Origin: Erythrobacter sp. YT30
GTDB taxonomy: Bacteria > Pseudomonadota > Alphaproteobacteria > Sphingomonadales > Sphingomonadaceae
Length of the DNA stretch: 64,000 nucleotides
NCBI RefSeq assembly: GCF_001542875.1
Contig: NZ_LMAF01000002.1
Span: 1,847,863-1,911,862, forward strand
Reading direction: 5' to 3'
Shown here: positions 36,348 through 44,675 of the stretch, piece by piece
How the letters are laid out: every line of letters starts with the position of its first letter
Position numbering within the stretch: the first letter of the stretch is position 1
The notes under the pieces: model-generated
What the model was told of the DNA's origin: nothing
Seen by the model: the letters and a program-made list of their open reading frames with translations, nothing else
Database searches by the model: none
Position numbers and translations under genes: made by a program

Positions 36348-36925
36348 TCGCTTGCCTCCAGGCAGGCGCGAAGGCGCATCAGGCCCCGGCGGATCCAGCT
36401 TTTCATTGTACCCAATGGCACGTCCGCTTTTTCAGCGAGCTGCGCGTAGGTGTTTCCTTCGAAGAACGCTGAGCGGATGTATTTCTGTGCCTTTTCATCC
36501 AGCGTGTTGAGGCACGTGTGGATTTGCGCGTTCCTTTCCGCGTCGATCAGCAAAGCATCGGCCAGAGGTGTTTCATCAGGCAAGGGCGCGGCCTCTTCCA
36601 CGGGCACCGCGCCGCCGCGCACTTTACCCGTGCGCAGGCGATCGATCGCGCGGTTGCGCGCGAACGTTGCCAGCCATGAAATAGGGCTGGCGCGTTCCGG
36701 ATCGTATCGATCCGCACGTTGCCAAAGATTCACGTAAACGTCCTGCAAAGCGTCTTCTGCTTCCTTTCTATCCCCCAAGATACGGAAGCAAATTCCAAAC
36801 AGTTTCACCCGCGTTGCCTGATAAATTTCTTCCAACGCATCGCTGTCGCCAGCAGCAAGGCGCGCCATTGCCGCGCGCAAAGCTTCGCGCGCTTCAGGTG
36901 AAGAAGGAGTGGGGCTAGTCGCCAT
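36344..36925 (-). CDS. ECF sigma factor (SigK-like)
   Basis: 193 residues. Region 2 is at about 25-90 (LEEIYQATRVKLFGICFRIL, EAEDALQDVYVNLWQRADRY, ISWLATFARNRAIDRLR) and region 4 at 130-185 (QKYIRSAFFEGNTYAQLAEKA, PLGTMKSWIRRGLMRLRACL, each a separate fragment). There is no region 3, as in ECF factors. It is coupled to the RskA-type anti-sigma gene and followed by a fasciclin gene, so the probable regulon includes that gene and its own operon. Confidence 0.92.
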   Translation of the reverse strand: MATSPTPSSPEAREALRAAMARLAAGDSDALEEIYQATRVKLFGICFRILGDRKEAEDALQDVYVNLWQRADRYDPERASPISWLATFARNRAIDRLRTGKVRGGAVPVEEAAPLPDETPLADALLIDAERNAQIHTCLNTLDEKAQKYIRSAFFEGNTYAQLAEKADVPLGTMKSWIRRGLMRLRACLEASE

Positions 36926-36986
36926 CGCTCACGCAATTGCCCCGAGGGCAGCGAAACGTCAATGGTGATGGACAGTTGCTTGCGCG

Positions 36987-37667
36987 TCAATCGTAGACAC
37001 AGGCATCAAGGCCATCGCGCTGAACAACTCCGATACGGCGTTCAACATTGCGGCCATAGCCCGCCAGCCAGCCCGATGGATTGGTGACGGCGCGCTTTTT
37101 AGGGCTGGGCAGGGCCGCCGCCATGCGAGCAGCCTCCGATGGAGACAATTGCGCGGCGGAATTGTTGAAATACCTTTCCGCGCCGGCCGTTGCTCCATAT
37201 GTCCCGATGCCGGTTTCAGCGACGTTGAGGTAGACTTCCATTATCCGTCTTTTGCCCCAGACGTTCTCGATCCAGAATGTGAACCATGCCTCCAGCCCTT
37301 TGCGGAAATACCCGCCGCCTTGCCACAGAAACACGTTCTTGGCGGTTTGCTGACTGATAGTGGAGGCGCCTCTGATTTTGCCGCCCTTAGCGTTCTCTTT
37401 GTAAGCTTGTTCAATGGCTTCGGTGTCAAAGCCGGAATGTTCGCAAAATTTCGAATCTTCAGCCCCAATGACGGCGGCAACAAGATCAGGATCGATATTG
37501 TCGAGGCTTTCCCAATCGCGCGTCGCCCCGTTTTCATCCATCACCATGGTCGCAGTGATGGGTACTGGTATCCATTTGAACGCGATCACAAGGACAAGCG
37601 ACAGCCCCACAAACCACAGGATCAGCTTGGCGATAAGGCGCGCGATGATCCCGGCAAGGCGTTTCAT
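36987..37667 (-). CDS. mtgA: Monofunctional peptidoglycan glycosyltransferase
   Basis: 226 residues, AAGGGAG ribosome site. One N-terminal membrane anchor (LIAKLILWFVGLSLVLVIAF) precedes the GT51 domain. Motifs: VAAVIGAEDSKFCEHSGFD with the catalytic Glu in the first conserved block, GASTISQQTAKNVFL, and KRRIMEVYLNVAETG. It polymerises lipid II into glycan strands without a transpeptidase domain. It lies 60 bases upstream of the ECF sigma gene on the same strand, so they may be co-transcribed. Confidence 0.95.
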   Translation of the reverse strand: MKRLAGIIARLIAKLILWFVGLSLVLVIAFKWIPVPITATMVMDENGATRDWESLDNIDPDLVAAVIGAEDSKFCEHSGFDTEAIEQAYKENAKGGKIRGASTISQQTAKNVFLWQGGGYFRKGLEAWFTFWIENVWGKRRIMEVYLNVAETGIGTYGATAGAERYFNNSAAQLSPSEAARMAAALPSPKKRAVTNPSGWLAGYGRNVERRIGVVQRDGLDACVYD

Positions 37668-37771
37668 GGCGCTCCCTTAGAGCGGCTGTTTTCCAAGAGC
37701 AATCGTCGCAATTCTTGCCGCCGCTGGGCGAGCATGCTTTATGGACGCCAATCATATCGGGGAGACTATTC

Positions 37772-39133
37772 ATGCGCACCATCCGTTCCGCCGCCGCCTC
37801 CATCGCAATGGCTTGCGCGCTTGCTGCCAGCCCTGCGCTCGCTGACGATCACGCCAATGGTTCAGGACATGATCACGGCGCAATCGCGGCTGCGGTTGAT
37901 GCGGATTATGACAGCTATCTCTCCCCGCTCTTCGTCCACTTCCACAAGAACCCGGAGCTCTCTTTCCTCGAAAACGCGACTGCCGCACGTATGGCGGCCG
38001 AATTGCGTGATGCGGGGCTTGAGGTGACGGAGAATGTCGGCGGCACGGGCGTTGTCGGCATGGTCAGAAATGGCGAAGGGCCACTGATCCTGCTGCGCGC
38101 GGATATGGATGGGCTGCCCGTGCTCGAAAAATCGGGCCTCGAATACGCGTCAACCGCAACACAGGTTGGTCTCGATGGGAAGGAATACCCCGTGATGCAT
38201 GCCTGCGGGCACGACGTGCATATCACCAGCATGGTCGGCACGGCGCGACAGCTGATGGCGATGAAAGATCAATGGTCAGGCACGCTCATGTTTATCGTGC
38301 AACCAGCAGAGGAACGCGTGGGCGGGGCAAAGGCGATGCTCGCAGATGGCCTCTATGAACGCTTTGGCAAACCCGATTACGCGCTTGCCTTCCACGTCTC
38401 CAGCGTGCTGCCCACTGGCAAGGTATCCGCGGCAGAAGGCATCCAGTATTCGAGCGCGGATTCGGTCGATATCACCGTCCCCGGCATTGGTGCGCACGGT
38501 GCAAGCCCCCATGCGGGGCGCGATCCCGTCTACATAGCCTCGCAGATTGTGACCGGCATTCAATCCATTGTCAGCCGGGAAGTCATGCCTTTATCGCCCG
38601 CCGTTATCACGGTGGGTTCTTTCCATTCAGGATCAAAACACAACATCATCTCAGATCAGGCGGACCTTCAATTGACGGTTCGCTCAAATGATGAGGATGT
38701 GCGTGCACAATTGCTGGCCGCGATTGAGCGGATCGCGGTGAACACCGGCAAAGCGCACGGCCTGCCCGACGATCTGCCGGTAAAAGTTGTGGTGAGCGAG
38801 GGAACTCCGGTCACTTACAACGACAAAGAGCTCGCCCGGCGTTTGAACAATGTCATGATTCGCGATCTGGGAGAGGATGCGTTCATGCCCTTCCAGCAGC
38901 AGGGAATGGGCGCAGAAGACTTTGCCTACTTCGTTGAGGAAGAACGCGGCGTGCCGGGATACTACTTCGCCGTCGGCGGCACGCCGCCCGAAGCATTCGA
39001 AGCGGCAGAAAATGGCGGCCCCGCCGTCCCAAGTCATCATTCACCCTTGTTCAAGATCGCACCGAAAGAGAGTGTGACTCTGGGCACACGGGCTATGGTT
39101 GCGGCGGTGCTGGATTTGGCGCCTGCAAGCTGA
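37772..39133 (+). CDS. M20-family amidohydrolase/peptidase, exported
   Basis: 453 residues from ATG 37772 (GGGGAGA site). A signal peptide (MRTIRSAAASIAMACALAASPALA) is followed by a His-rich stretch. The M20 metal site is visible as LLRADMDGLP, HACGHDVHITSM, VQPAEERVGGAKAM and a late conserved histidine in PSHHSPLF. The lid domain includes GAHGASPHAGRDPVYIAS. It resembles aminoacylase/hippurate hydrolase enzymes (IAA-amino acid hydrolase type) that remove acyl groups from amino acids. Export suggests peptide or N-acyl amino acid use outside the cytosol. Divergent from mtgA. Confidence 0.92.
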   Translation: MRTIRSAAASIAMACALAASPALADDHANGSGHDHGAIAAAVDADYDSYLSPLFVHFHKNPELSFLENATAARMAAELRDAGLEVTENVGGTGVVGMVRNGEGPLILLRADMDGLPVLEKSGLEYASTATQVGLDGKEYPVMHACGHDVHITSMVGTARQLMAMKDQWSGTLMFIVQPAEERVGGAKAMLADGLYERFGKPDYALAFHVSSVLPTGKVSAAEGIQYSSADSVDITVPGIGAHGASPHAGRDPVYIASQIVTGIQSIVSREVMPLSPAVITVGSFHSGSKHNIISDQADLQLTVRSNDEDVRAQLLAAIERIAVNTGKAHGLPDDLPVKVVVSEGTPVTYNDKELARRLNNVMIRDLGEDAFMPFQQQGMGAEDFAYFVEEERGVPGYYFAVGGTPPEAFEAAENGGPAVPSHHSPLFKIAPKESVTLGTRAMVAAVLDLAPAS

Positions 39134-39199
39134 CGGAGATGCGGTGACAGCGTTCTGAACACTGGGCCGCGCTGTTAAAAGCGCCGTGACGAATGGGCC

Positions 39200-39940
39200 A
39201 TGAGTGCGCGATCAAAGTCTGTCTGCTTTGGAAATCATTTAATGGCTTGGTATCTGTATCAAGGGGTGAACTTTTACGGACCGGGCTTCGTCCAAGCAGA
39301 AGAACCAGAAGGCAAAGGCCCGATCAATTTTCGAGGAGTTGGATCGTTTACCCCAGTGAACCCTCGCGCGATCCCACGGGTGTTCAGGCAACGAGCGCCG
39401 CACAAGGCCGGGATCGGTGACATTACCTTGGTCGATGGGTCTGTCGCAGTGAACCAACGCTTTAAGGATCTGGTCGAGAGGTTCGAGCCAGACATGCATC
39501 TCTTCGTACCGATCCGCTTAGAACGATCCAACGGTGATTTGATTGACGGCGATTGGTACTTTTTCGCCATCCAGCAAGACGTCGATTGCATACTGACGAA
39601 ATTGGATGAGCAATCGCATTTCGTCGAAACTTATGCTGGCGGCTGGCGGTACAGCCTGGGTGGACTAGCCCCTACCAGCTCACGCAAGCTGCACATGAGC
39701 TTGCCGGCAGTCGCAGGTAAGCATTTGTGGACGGCGGGCTTGCTGGGCTGCGACGATGCGTTTGTATCCGACGAGTTTGCCACCGCTTATCGCAAATCAA
39801 GATTTCGTTCCGTCTTGTCACTCGATAGCAAGGTTGAAATTGTGGACGAGGTCTGGGTCGCAGAGGAACAGATGGGTCCATACCTTCCCAACTGGAAACA
39901 ATTTGAGGCCAGCGGCCGCACCGACCGGAGCGCATGGTAA
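39200..39940 (+). CDS. Imm11-family (DUF1629) immunity-type protein, lone
   Basis: 246 residues from ATG 39200; a second ATG at 39242 (N-terminus MAWYLYQGVNF) has GGAAA eight bases upstream and is an equally good start. The central part VAVNQRFKDLVERFEPDMH and LFVPIRLERSNG...DGDWYFFAIQQDVD fits the Imm11/DUF1629 pattern, a family described as immunity proteins of polymorphic toxins. No toxin, secretion or Rhs/CDI gene lies next to it, and no ribosome site is strong. It may protect against toxins of neighbours or be a domesticated regulator. Family assignment by pattern, moderately sure. Confidence 0.7.
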   Translation: MSARSKSVCFGNHLMAWYLYQGVNFYGPGFVQAEEPEGKGPINFRGVGSFTPVNPRAIPRVFRQRAPHKAGIGDITLVDGSVAVNQRFKDLVERFEPDMHLFVPIRLERSNGDLIDGDWYFFAIQQDVDCILTKLDEQSHFVETYAGGWRYSLGGLAPTSSRKLHMSLPAVAGKHLWTAGLLGCDDAFVSDEFATAYRKSRFRSVLSLDSKVEIVDEVWVAEEQMGPYLPNWKQFEASGRTDRSAW

Positions 39941-40069
39941 TGGCAGGTCACAACTGAATTGAATTTCCTCGAGATCGCATACGCCATCAGTCCAGCTCCA
40001 TGCTTGAGAAAGCGCGGCTTTTCATGACCGTGTGCTTTCACGGCGTTTCCTAACTGTGGCCGTCAGCCC

Positions 40070-41308
40070 CTAATTATACCGCGCCTCAACCCGTTCGCCT
40101 GCCTTGCCTTTCGCCACGGTTTCGCAAGCTTCCGCGAGGTCTTCGATGTATTGGTCGATCACTTCGGCGTGTTTGGGAGAGAGCATCAGGTGCAGGCTGG
40201 GTGGATCGATGGTGATCGAAGTAAACCAGCCCTTGCGGTACATCTCGGAATAGATCGCGAAGCTGTCGTGTTCGGGGTGGCGGAATGCGATCAGGCCGAG
40301 CATGGGTTTGCCCAGAACCTCGAAGCCTAATCGTTTGAAGCCTTCTTCGGCTCGCTCGCGTGTTTCACACACCAAGCCCTGTTTTTCGCGGTATCCCTCG
40401 ACCCCCAGCACATTCATCACCGCCCAGGCCGCCGAAATGGCGCCGCCGGGTCTGGTGCCGGCGAGTGTGGGCGTTTTCATCGGGGCGCCGCTCCAGTTCT
40501 GCGCGTCGAATGGCATATAATCATAAAGCTTCTTGTCGCGAAACAGGACCGTCGAGGCGCCCTTGGCGGCGTAGCCGTACTTGTGCAGATCAGCGCTGAT
40601 CGAACGGACCGCGGGCACTTCGAAATCGAACGGCGGCACGGGCACTCCGTTCATCCGTGCAAAGGGCGCAAAATACCCGCCGACACAGGCATCAGTGTGC
40701 AGCCAAACGCCTTTTGCCTCCGCCACATCGCCCAGCGCCTCAATCGGGTCGATCACGCCATGCGGGAAGTTGGGCGCAGATCCGACCATCATGATCGTGG
40801 CTGCATCGCACGCATCGCCCATCGCTCTGGGGTCCGCTTCGTAGCTGCCATCGGTTTTGAGTGGGATACGGCGCACCTCTACATCCATCAGATGCGCGGC
40901 TTTATCGAAAGCGGGGTGGGCAGATTGCGGGAGGACGATGTTCGCAGGACCTTTCAGCCCCTTTTCAGCGCGCGCGTAATCGCGGGCGGCTTTCATCGCC
41001 ATGGTGATGCTGTCCGTGCCGCCAGAGGTTATCGCGCCCGTCGCCCAGTCGGGTCCGTTGAGGATCGAGAGCGCCATCTCGACAACCTCGCGCTCCATTT
41101 GCGCCAGTGAGGGAAAGGCGAGCGGGCCAAGCCCGTTTTCGGACATGAAGGCTGTGTAAGCCTCGTGCTGGACTTCGGCGATTTCGGGGCCGGCGTTGAA
41201 GACATAGACAGCCGTTTTGCCATCGCGCCATTTTGCATCGCCAGCGCCGCGCGCTTCAAGCTCTTTGCGCACTTCTTCCCAGCTCTTGCCGGTTTTCGGC
41301 ATGTCCAT
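40070..41308 (-). CDS. PLP-dependent group II decarboxylase / sphingosine-1-phosphate-lyase-like
   Basis: 412 residues from ATG 41308, seven bases after GGAGGGG. Fold type I PLP enzyme: GAITSGGTDSITMAMKAAR binds the phosphate, LHTDACVGGYFAPF includes the ring-contacting Asp, and SISADLHKYGYAAKGAS has the Schiff-base lysine. The ADLHKYGYAxKG sequence and substitution pattern resemble eukaryotic sphingosine-1-phosphate lyase more than glutamate or tyrosine decarboxylases. Sphingomonads make glycosphingolipids, so cleavage of long-chain base phosphates is plausible, but an amino acid decarboxylase is the alternative. Monocistronic. Confidence 0.85.
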   Translation of the reverse strand: MDMPKTGKSWEEVRKELEARGAGDAKWRDGKTAVYVFNAGPEIAEVQHEAYTAFMSENGLGPLAFPSLAQMEREVVEMALSILNGPDWATGAITSGGTDSITMAMKAARDYARAEKGLKGPANIVLPQSAHPAFDKAAHLMDVEVRRIPLKTDGSYEADPRAMGDACDAATIMMVGSAPNFPHGVIDPIEALGDVAEAKGVWLHTDACVGGYFAPFARMNGVPVPPFDFEVPAVRSISADLHKYGYAAKGASTVLFRDKKLYDYMPFDAQNWSGAPMKTPTLAGTRPGGAISAAWAVMNVLGVEGYREKQGLVCETRERAEEGFKRLGFEVLGKPMLGLIAFRHPEHDSFAIYSEMYRKGWFTSITIDPPSLHLMLSPKHAEVIDQYIEDLAEACETVAKGKAGERVEARYN

Positions 41309-41374
41309 CCGCAATCCCCTCCGCGTGTATCCTTGGGAACAGGATTGTCACACCGCATGGAGGATTTCAATGCG

Positions 41375-41409
41375 AAGAGGGCCCGAACGCTTTCGCGCCG
41401 GGCCCTCTT
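41375..41409. terminator. Bidirectional hairpin between rpoH and PLP-lyase genes
   Basis: Perfect 11-pair stem (41375-41385 with 41399-41409), 13-base loop, placed 28 bases after the rpoH stop. T-runs are short, so termination strength is uncertain. Confidence 0.65.
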
Positions 41410-41436
41410 TCAACTGGGTAAAGTGAGACTGAAAAC

Positions 41437-42378
41437 CTACGCCATTCCGGGAAGCAAACGCTCACCAGCGATGCGCTGCATTGCCTTTTGTAGTTTCTCG
41501 AATGCGCGCACTTCGATCTGCCGGATGCGTTCTCGTGACACGTCGTAGACCTGAGAGAGTTCTTCCAGTGTCTGCGGCTTTTCCGTCAAGCGACGCTCAG
41601 TAAGGATGTGCTGCTCACGCTCATTGAGCGAATCCATCGCTTCAACCAGCATTTCATGACGTACGCTTGCTTCTTCAGCGTCGGCGACCGTTTCGTCCTG
41701 CAAGGGGCGATCATCAGTCAGCCAGTCCTGCCATTCGCCAGAACCGTCTTCGCCATTGCGCATCGGCGTGTTGAGCGAGCCATCGCCGCCCATCATCATC
41801 CGGCGGTTCATGTTGACGACTTCTTGCTCGGGAACGCCCAGATCGGTTGCGATCTTGGTCACGTCATCAGGGGACAGGTCGGTATCCTCATACGCCTCAA
41901 GCTGCTTTTTCATGCGGCGAAGGTTGAAGAACAGCTTTTTCTGAGCTGCGGTGGTGCCCATTTTGACCAAGCTCCACGAACGCAGGATGTATTCCTGAAT
42001 GCTCGCCTTGATCCACCACATCGCATAGGTTGCGAGGCGGAAACCGCGATCGGGCTCGAACTTTTTGACGCCCTGCATGAGGCCGACATTGCCTTCGGAA
42101 ATGAGATCGCTCACAGGCAGGCCATAACCACGATAGCCCATTGCAATCTTGGCCACGAGACGCAGGTGCGAAGAGACCAGCTGGGCGGCTGCCTCAGGGT
42201 CTTCGTGTTCCTCATATCTTTTGGCGAGCATATATTCCTGCTCAGCGGTGAGGACGGGGTATTTTTTGATTTCCGACAGATAGCGATTGAGGCTTTGCTC
42301 ACCGCTCAGCGCCGGTACAGAGGGGGACTTTGATGTGCTCACTTGTTTCCTAACCTTTCCAGTGTCGACCGCTGACAT
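41437..42378 (-). CDS. rpoH: RNA polymerase sigma factor RpoH (sigma-32)
   Basis: About 313 residues from ATG 42378 (AGGGG four bases upstream); another ATG at 42396 adds six residues. Region 1.2/2 is present (LNRYLSEIKKYPVLTAEQEY, RLVAKIAMGYRGYGLPVSDL, FRLATYAMWWIKASIQEYIL as separate blocks). The RpoH box QKKLFFNLRRMKK identifies the heat-shock branch, and region 4 is VYDVSRERIRQIEVRAFEKL. It directs chaperone and protease gene transcription. Alphaproteobacteria often have two rpoH genes; which one this is cannot be told. Confidence 0.96.
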   Translation of the reverse strand: MSAVDTGKVRKQVSTSKSPSVPALSGEQSLNRYLSEIKKYPVLTAEQEYMLAKRYEEHEDPEAAAQLVSSHLRLVAKIAMGYRGYGLPVSDLISEGNVGLMQGVKKFEPDRGFRLATYAMWWIKASIQEYILRSWSLVKMGTTAAQKKLFFNLRRMKKQLEAYEDTDLSPDDVTKIATDLGVPEQEVVNMNRRMMMGGDGSLNTPMRNGEDGSGEWQDWLTDDRPLQDETVADAEEASVRHEMLVEAMDSLNEREQHILTERRLTEKPQTLEELSQVYDVSRERIRQIEVRAFEKLQKAMQRIAGERLLPGMA

Positions 42379-42454
42379 CGGACCCCTGATGGGCATCCGA
42401 AATTCTGGGCCACTTGGTTACATATACGCGAACTGGGTGCATTTGGGTGCACTT

Positions 42455-43408
42455 TCATCGATTACAACGGGTAAGTTGGTCGATTAGTTCCATCATATCG
42501 GGGGGCAGATTGGCTTCGAAATGGACATTTTTTCGTGTCACAGGATGGTTAAAGCCCAATTCGGCAGCATGAAGCGCTTGCCGATGGAAATTCTGCTGTG
42601 ACAAAAGGGATTTCAAAGGCTTGGGTGTCTGCCCATATGTTGGGTCTCCTAATAAAGCATGGCCGATTGACGCACAGTGAACGCGCACTTGATGGGTCCT
42701 GCCGGTTTCAAGGCGGCATTCGATGAGACTCGCATGCGCCAATCGTTTGATCACCTTGTAATGGGTAACCGCGTGTTTCCCGCGTGAGGAATTCTTTTCG
42801 AGCACAGCCATTTTCTTTCGATTGGCGTCAGATCGTCCGATCCGCGCTTCGATAGTGCCCTCAGCTGGTGTAGGAAAACCCGCGCAAATGGCGAGGTATC
42901 GGCGGTGGACGGTATGCTCGGCGAATTGTGCGGCGAGCCCTTCATGCGCAGCATCGGTTTTGGCGGCCACCAGAAGCCCCGAAGTATCTTTGTCGATCCT
43001 GTGAACGATCCCAGGCCGCGCAACCCCGCCAATGCCCGAAAGCGAGCCTTTGCAGTGATAAAGCAGCGCATTGACGAGTGTGCCATCCGCATTTCCGGCG
43101 GCAGGATGAACGACCATGCCGGCGGGTTTGTTGACGACGATAAGATGCTCGTCCTCGAAAGCGATGTCGAGCGGAATGTCCTGCGGCTGCGCTTCGGCTG
43201 GAGCGGCAGCGGGGATTGCAATGCTGAAAGCGGCGCCCTCAGGCACTTTGGCGCTTGTCGAAGGAGCAGGTTTGCCGTTCACTAAGACACGGCCATCTGC
43301 AATCAGCGCCTGAATTCGTGCACGGCTCAATTCTGTCGCATCTGCCAGTGCCTTGTCGAGGCGTGCGGGGGCGGAGATTGTGCCAGTGATGATTTCGTCT
43401 GCGGACAT
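42455..43408 (-). CDS. RluD-family 23S rRNA/tRNA pseudouridine synthase
   Basis: About 317 residues from ATG 43408; frames to 43420 or 43462 are open but the latter would overlap the divergent JAMM gene. N-terminal S4-type RNA-binding domain (LDKALADATELSRARIQALI, VLVNGKPA) precedes the catalytic domain with HRIDKDTSGLL (catalytic Asp) and RTHQVRVHCASIGHALLGD. Probably RluD, which modifies helix 69 of 23S rRNA, though RluC cannot be excluded. No ribosome site, so it may be leaderless. Confidence 0.93.
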   Translation of the reverse strand: MSADEIITGTISAPARLDKALADATELSRARIQALIADGRVLVNGKPAPSTSAKVPEGAAFSIAIPAAAPAEAQPQDIPLDIAFEDEHLIVVNKPAGMVVHPAAGNADGTLVNALLYHCKGSLSGIGGVARPGIVHRIDKDTSGLLVAAKTDAAHEGLAAQFAEHTVHRRYLAICAGFPTPAEGTIEARIGRSDANRKKMAVLEKNSSRGKHAVTHYKVIKRLAHASLIECRLETGRTHQVRVHCASIGHALLGDPTYGQTPKPLKSLLSQQNFHRQALHAAELGFNHPVTRKNVHFEANLPPDMMELIDQLTRCNR

Positions 43409-43425
43409 GGTAGAGCGCATGGGCC

Positions 43426-43821
43426 ATGCATATTGAAGTGACAAGAGACGTGATGGAAGCAATGCAGAGTGCCGTAATGCGGGAGCACCCGCGCGAGGCC
43501 TGCGGTATTTTGTTGGGCGAGGGCGATCGGATCACCCAATTTATTGAGACCGGTAACGTCCATCCAACCCCAGAAACCCATTTCGAGATCGATCCGCAAG
43601 CGCTCATCGATGCGTATCGGGCAGAGCGCGAAGGCGGGCCGCAGACCATCGGTTTCTTCCATTCGCACCCCAGCGGCGATCCAGCTCCTTCAAAGACCGA
43701 CCGCGCAGCTGCAGCACATGATGGAAAAATCTGGATGATAGCCGGGACGAATGGGATCAAATGCTGGCGAGATGATCCAAAAGCGTTCGTCCCCGTTTCC
43801 TACGCCATTGCAACCGGCTAG
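43426..43821 (+). CDS. M67 family (JAMM/MPN+) metallopeptidase
   Basis: 131 residues. The zinc site of JAMM enzymes is complete: Glu in REACGILLG (residue about 25), then FFHSHPSGDPAPSKTD with two His and the Asp. Bacterial stand-alone members cleave isopeptide or C-terminal peptide bonds of sulphur-carrier proteins (as Mec+ in cysteine synthesis) or ubiquitin-like proteins; no such partner is visible nearby. The start is 18 bases from the divergent RluD-type gene, so the promoters overlap. Confidence 0.92.
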   Translation: MHIEVTRDVMEAMQSAVMREHPREACGILLGEGDRITQFIETGNVHPTPETHFEIDPQALIDAYRAEREGGPQTIGFFHSHPSGDPAPSKTDRAAAAHDGKIWMIAGTNGIKCWRDDPKAFVPVSYAIATG

Positions 43822-43962
43822 CGTTTTGCGCATATCGCTGCGCTATTGATTGTCCATCCAGAGCAGGTCACATATCATTTTTCGCCCTGCTCCCCCTGTC
43901 ACTCGAGGTCGCCAAAATCTCATTTAACGTATTAAGAACATGGCATTATGCATCATACGCCA

Positions 43963-43993
43963 GGTTGACACGGTGTCACCTTCGTCACCTTTT
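43963..43993 (+). promoter_or_regulatory. Repeated regulatory-like element upstream of chpT
   Basis: In the chpT sense direction: inverted repeat TGACA-CGG-TGTCA (43966-43978) followed by CCTTCGTCACC. An almost identical sequence in the same orientation lies upstream of queE (60803-60834). The element ends about 30 to 43 bases before the start codon. It contains TTGACA (43965-43970), a possible -35. Function unknown. Confidence 0.55.
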
Positions 43994-44021
43994 GAATTCA
44001 GGAAAAAGCGATAATATCTGA

Positions 44022-44675
44022 ATGACGTCACAAACCGATCTCGCCGCGCTTTTGTGTTCGCGGCTTTGCCATGACATGCTTTCGCCGGTTGGCGCGCTTT
44101 CCAACGGGCTTGAATTGTTGGCGGATGAAACCGATCCGGCAATGCGCGAAAACGTGGTCGAGTTGCTCGAACAATCGGCCAAAATCAGCACCGATAAACT
44201 GCGTTTCTTCCGTCTCGCTTTTGGCGCTGCAGGCGGATTTGGTGAGGCGGTTCCGGTTGAAGAAGCGCAAGAAGTGATTGCTGCCTTGGCTTCTGATGCA
44301 AAGAAGGTTGAACTCAACTGGGCGATCCAATCGTCCAGCCTGCCAAAGCCAGCGGTCAAAGTGATGCTCAATCTTGCGCAAATAGCGCTGGAGGCGCTGG
44401 TTCGCGGTGGAACGCTCGACATCGGGGCAGAGCTGCGCGATGGGAATGTCGAAATTGTCGCGCGCGCCGCGGCTGAAAAGATCGCCTTTGATGAAGTGAT
44501 TGGACGCGCGCTCCACGGCGAACTCTCCCACGATGAGATCACCAGCCGGACAGCTGCTGCCCACATGATCGCGCTGCTGGCAAAAGAGATGGGCGGCGGC
44601 CTCCAATATCAGCTCGCCGATGGCGCGCTTGTTCTGGGTGCGGTAATCCCCCAACCCGAAGGCATGATTGGATGA
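44022..44675 (+). CDS. chpT: Histidine phosphotransferase ChpT
   Basis: 217 residues. The phospho-acceptor is His17 in LCSRLCHDMLSPVGAL, the ChpT signature; the following helix hairpin and a degenerate HATPase-like domain (residues about 80-210) complete the fold. ChpT passes phosphate from the kinase CckA to CtrA and CpdR, coupling cell-cycle control and, through CpdR, ClpXP proteolysis. Its stop overlaps the start of the amidase gene (ATGA at 44672-44675). A palindromic element precedes it. Confidence 0.95.
   Translation: MTSQTDLAALLCSRLCHDMLSPVGALSNGLELLADETDPAMRENVVELLEQSAKISTDKLRFFRLAFGAAGGFGEAVPVEEAQEVIAALASDAKKVELNWAIQSSSLPKPAVKVMLNLAQIALEALVRGGTLDIGAELRDGNVEIVARAAAEKIAFDEVIGRALHGELSHDEITSRTAAAHMIALLAKEMGGGLQYQLADGALVLGAVIPQPEGMIG

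Noticed and set aside
43924..43935. Possible CtrA site TTAA-N4-TTAA upstream of chpT
   Set aside because: CtrA sites have a seven-base spacer (TTAA-N7-TTAA) or a TTAACCAT half-site; the spacing of four does not fit.
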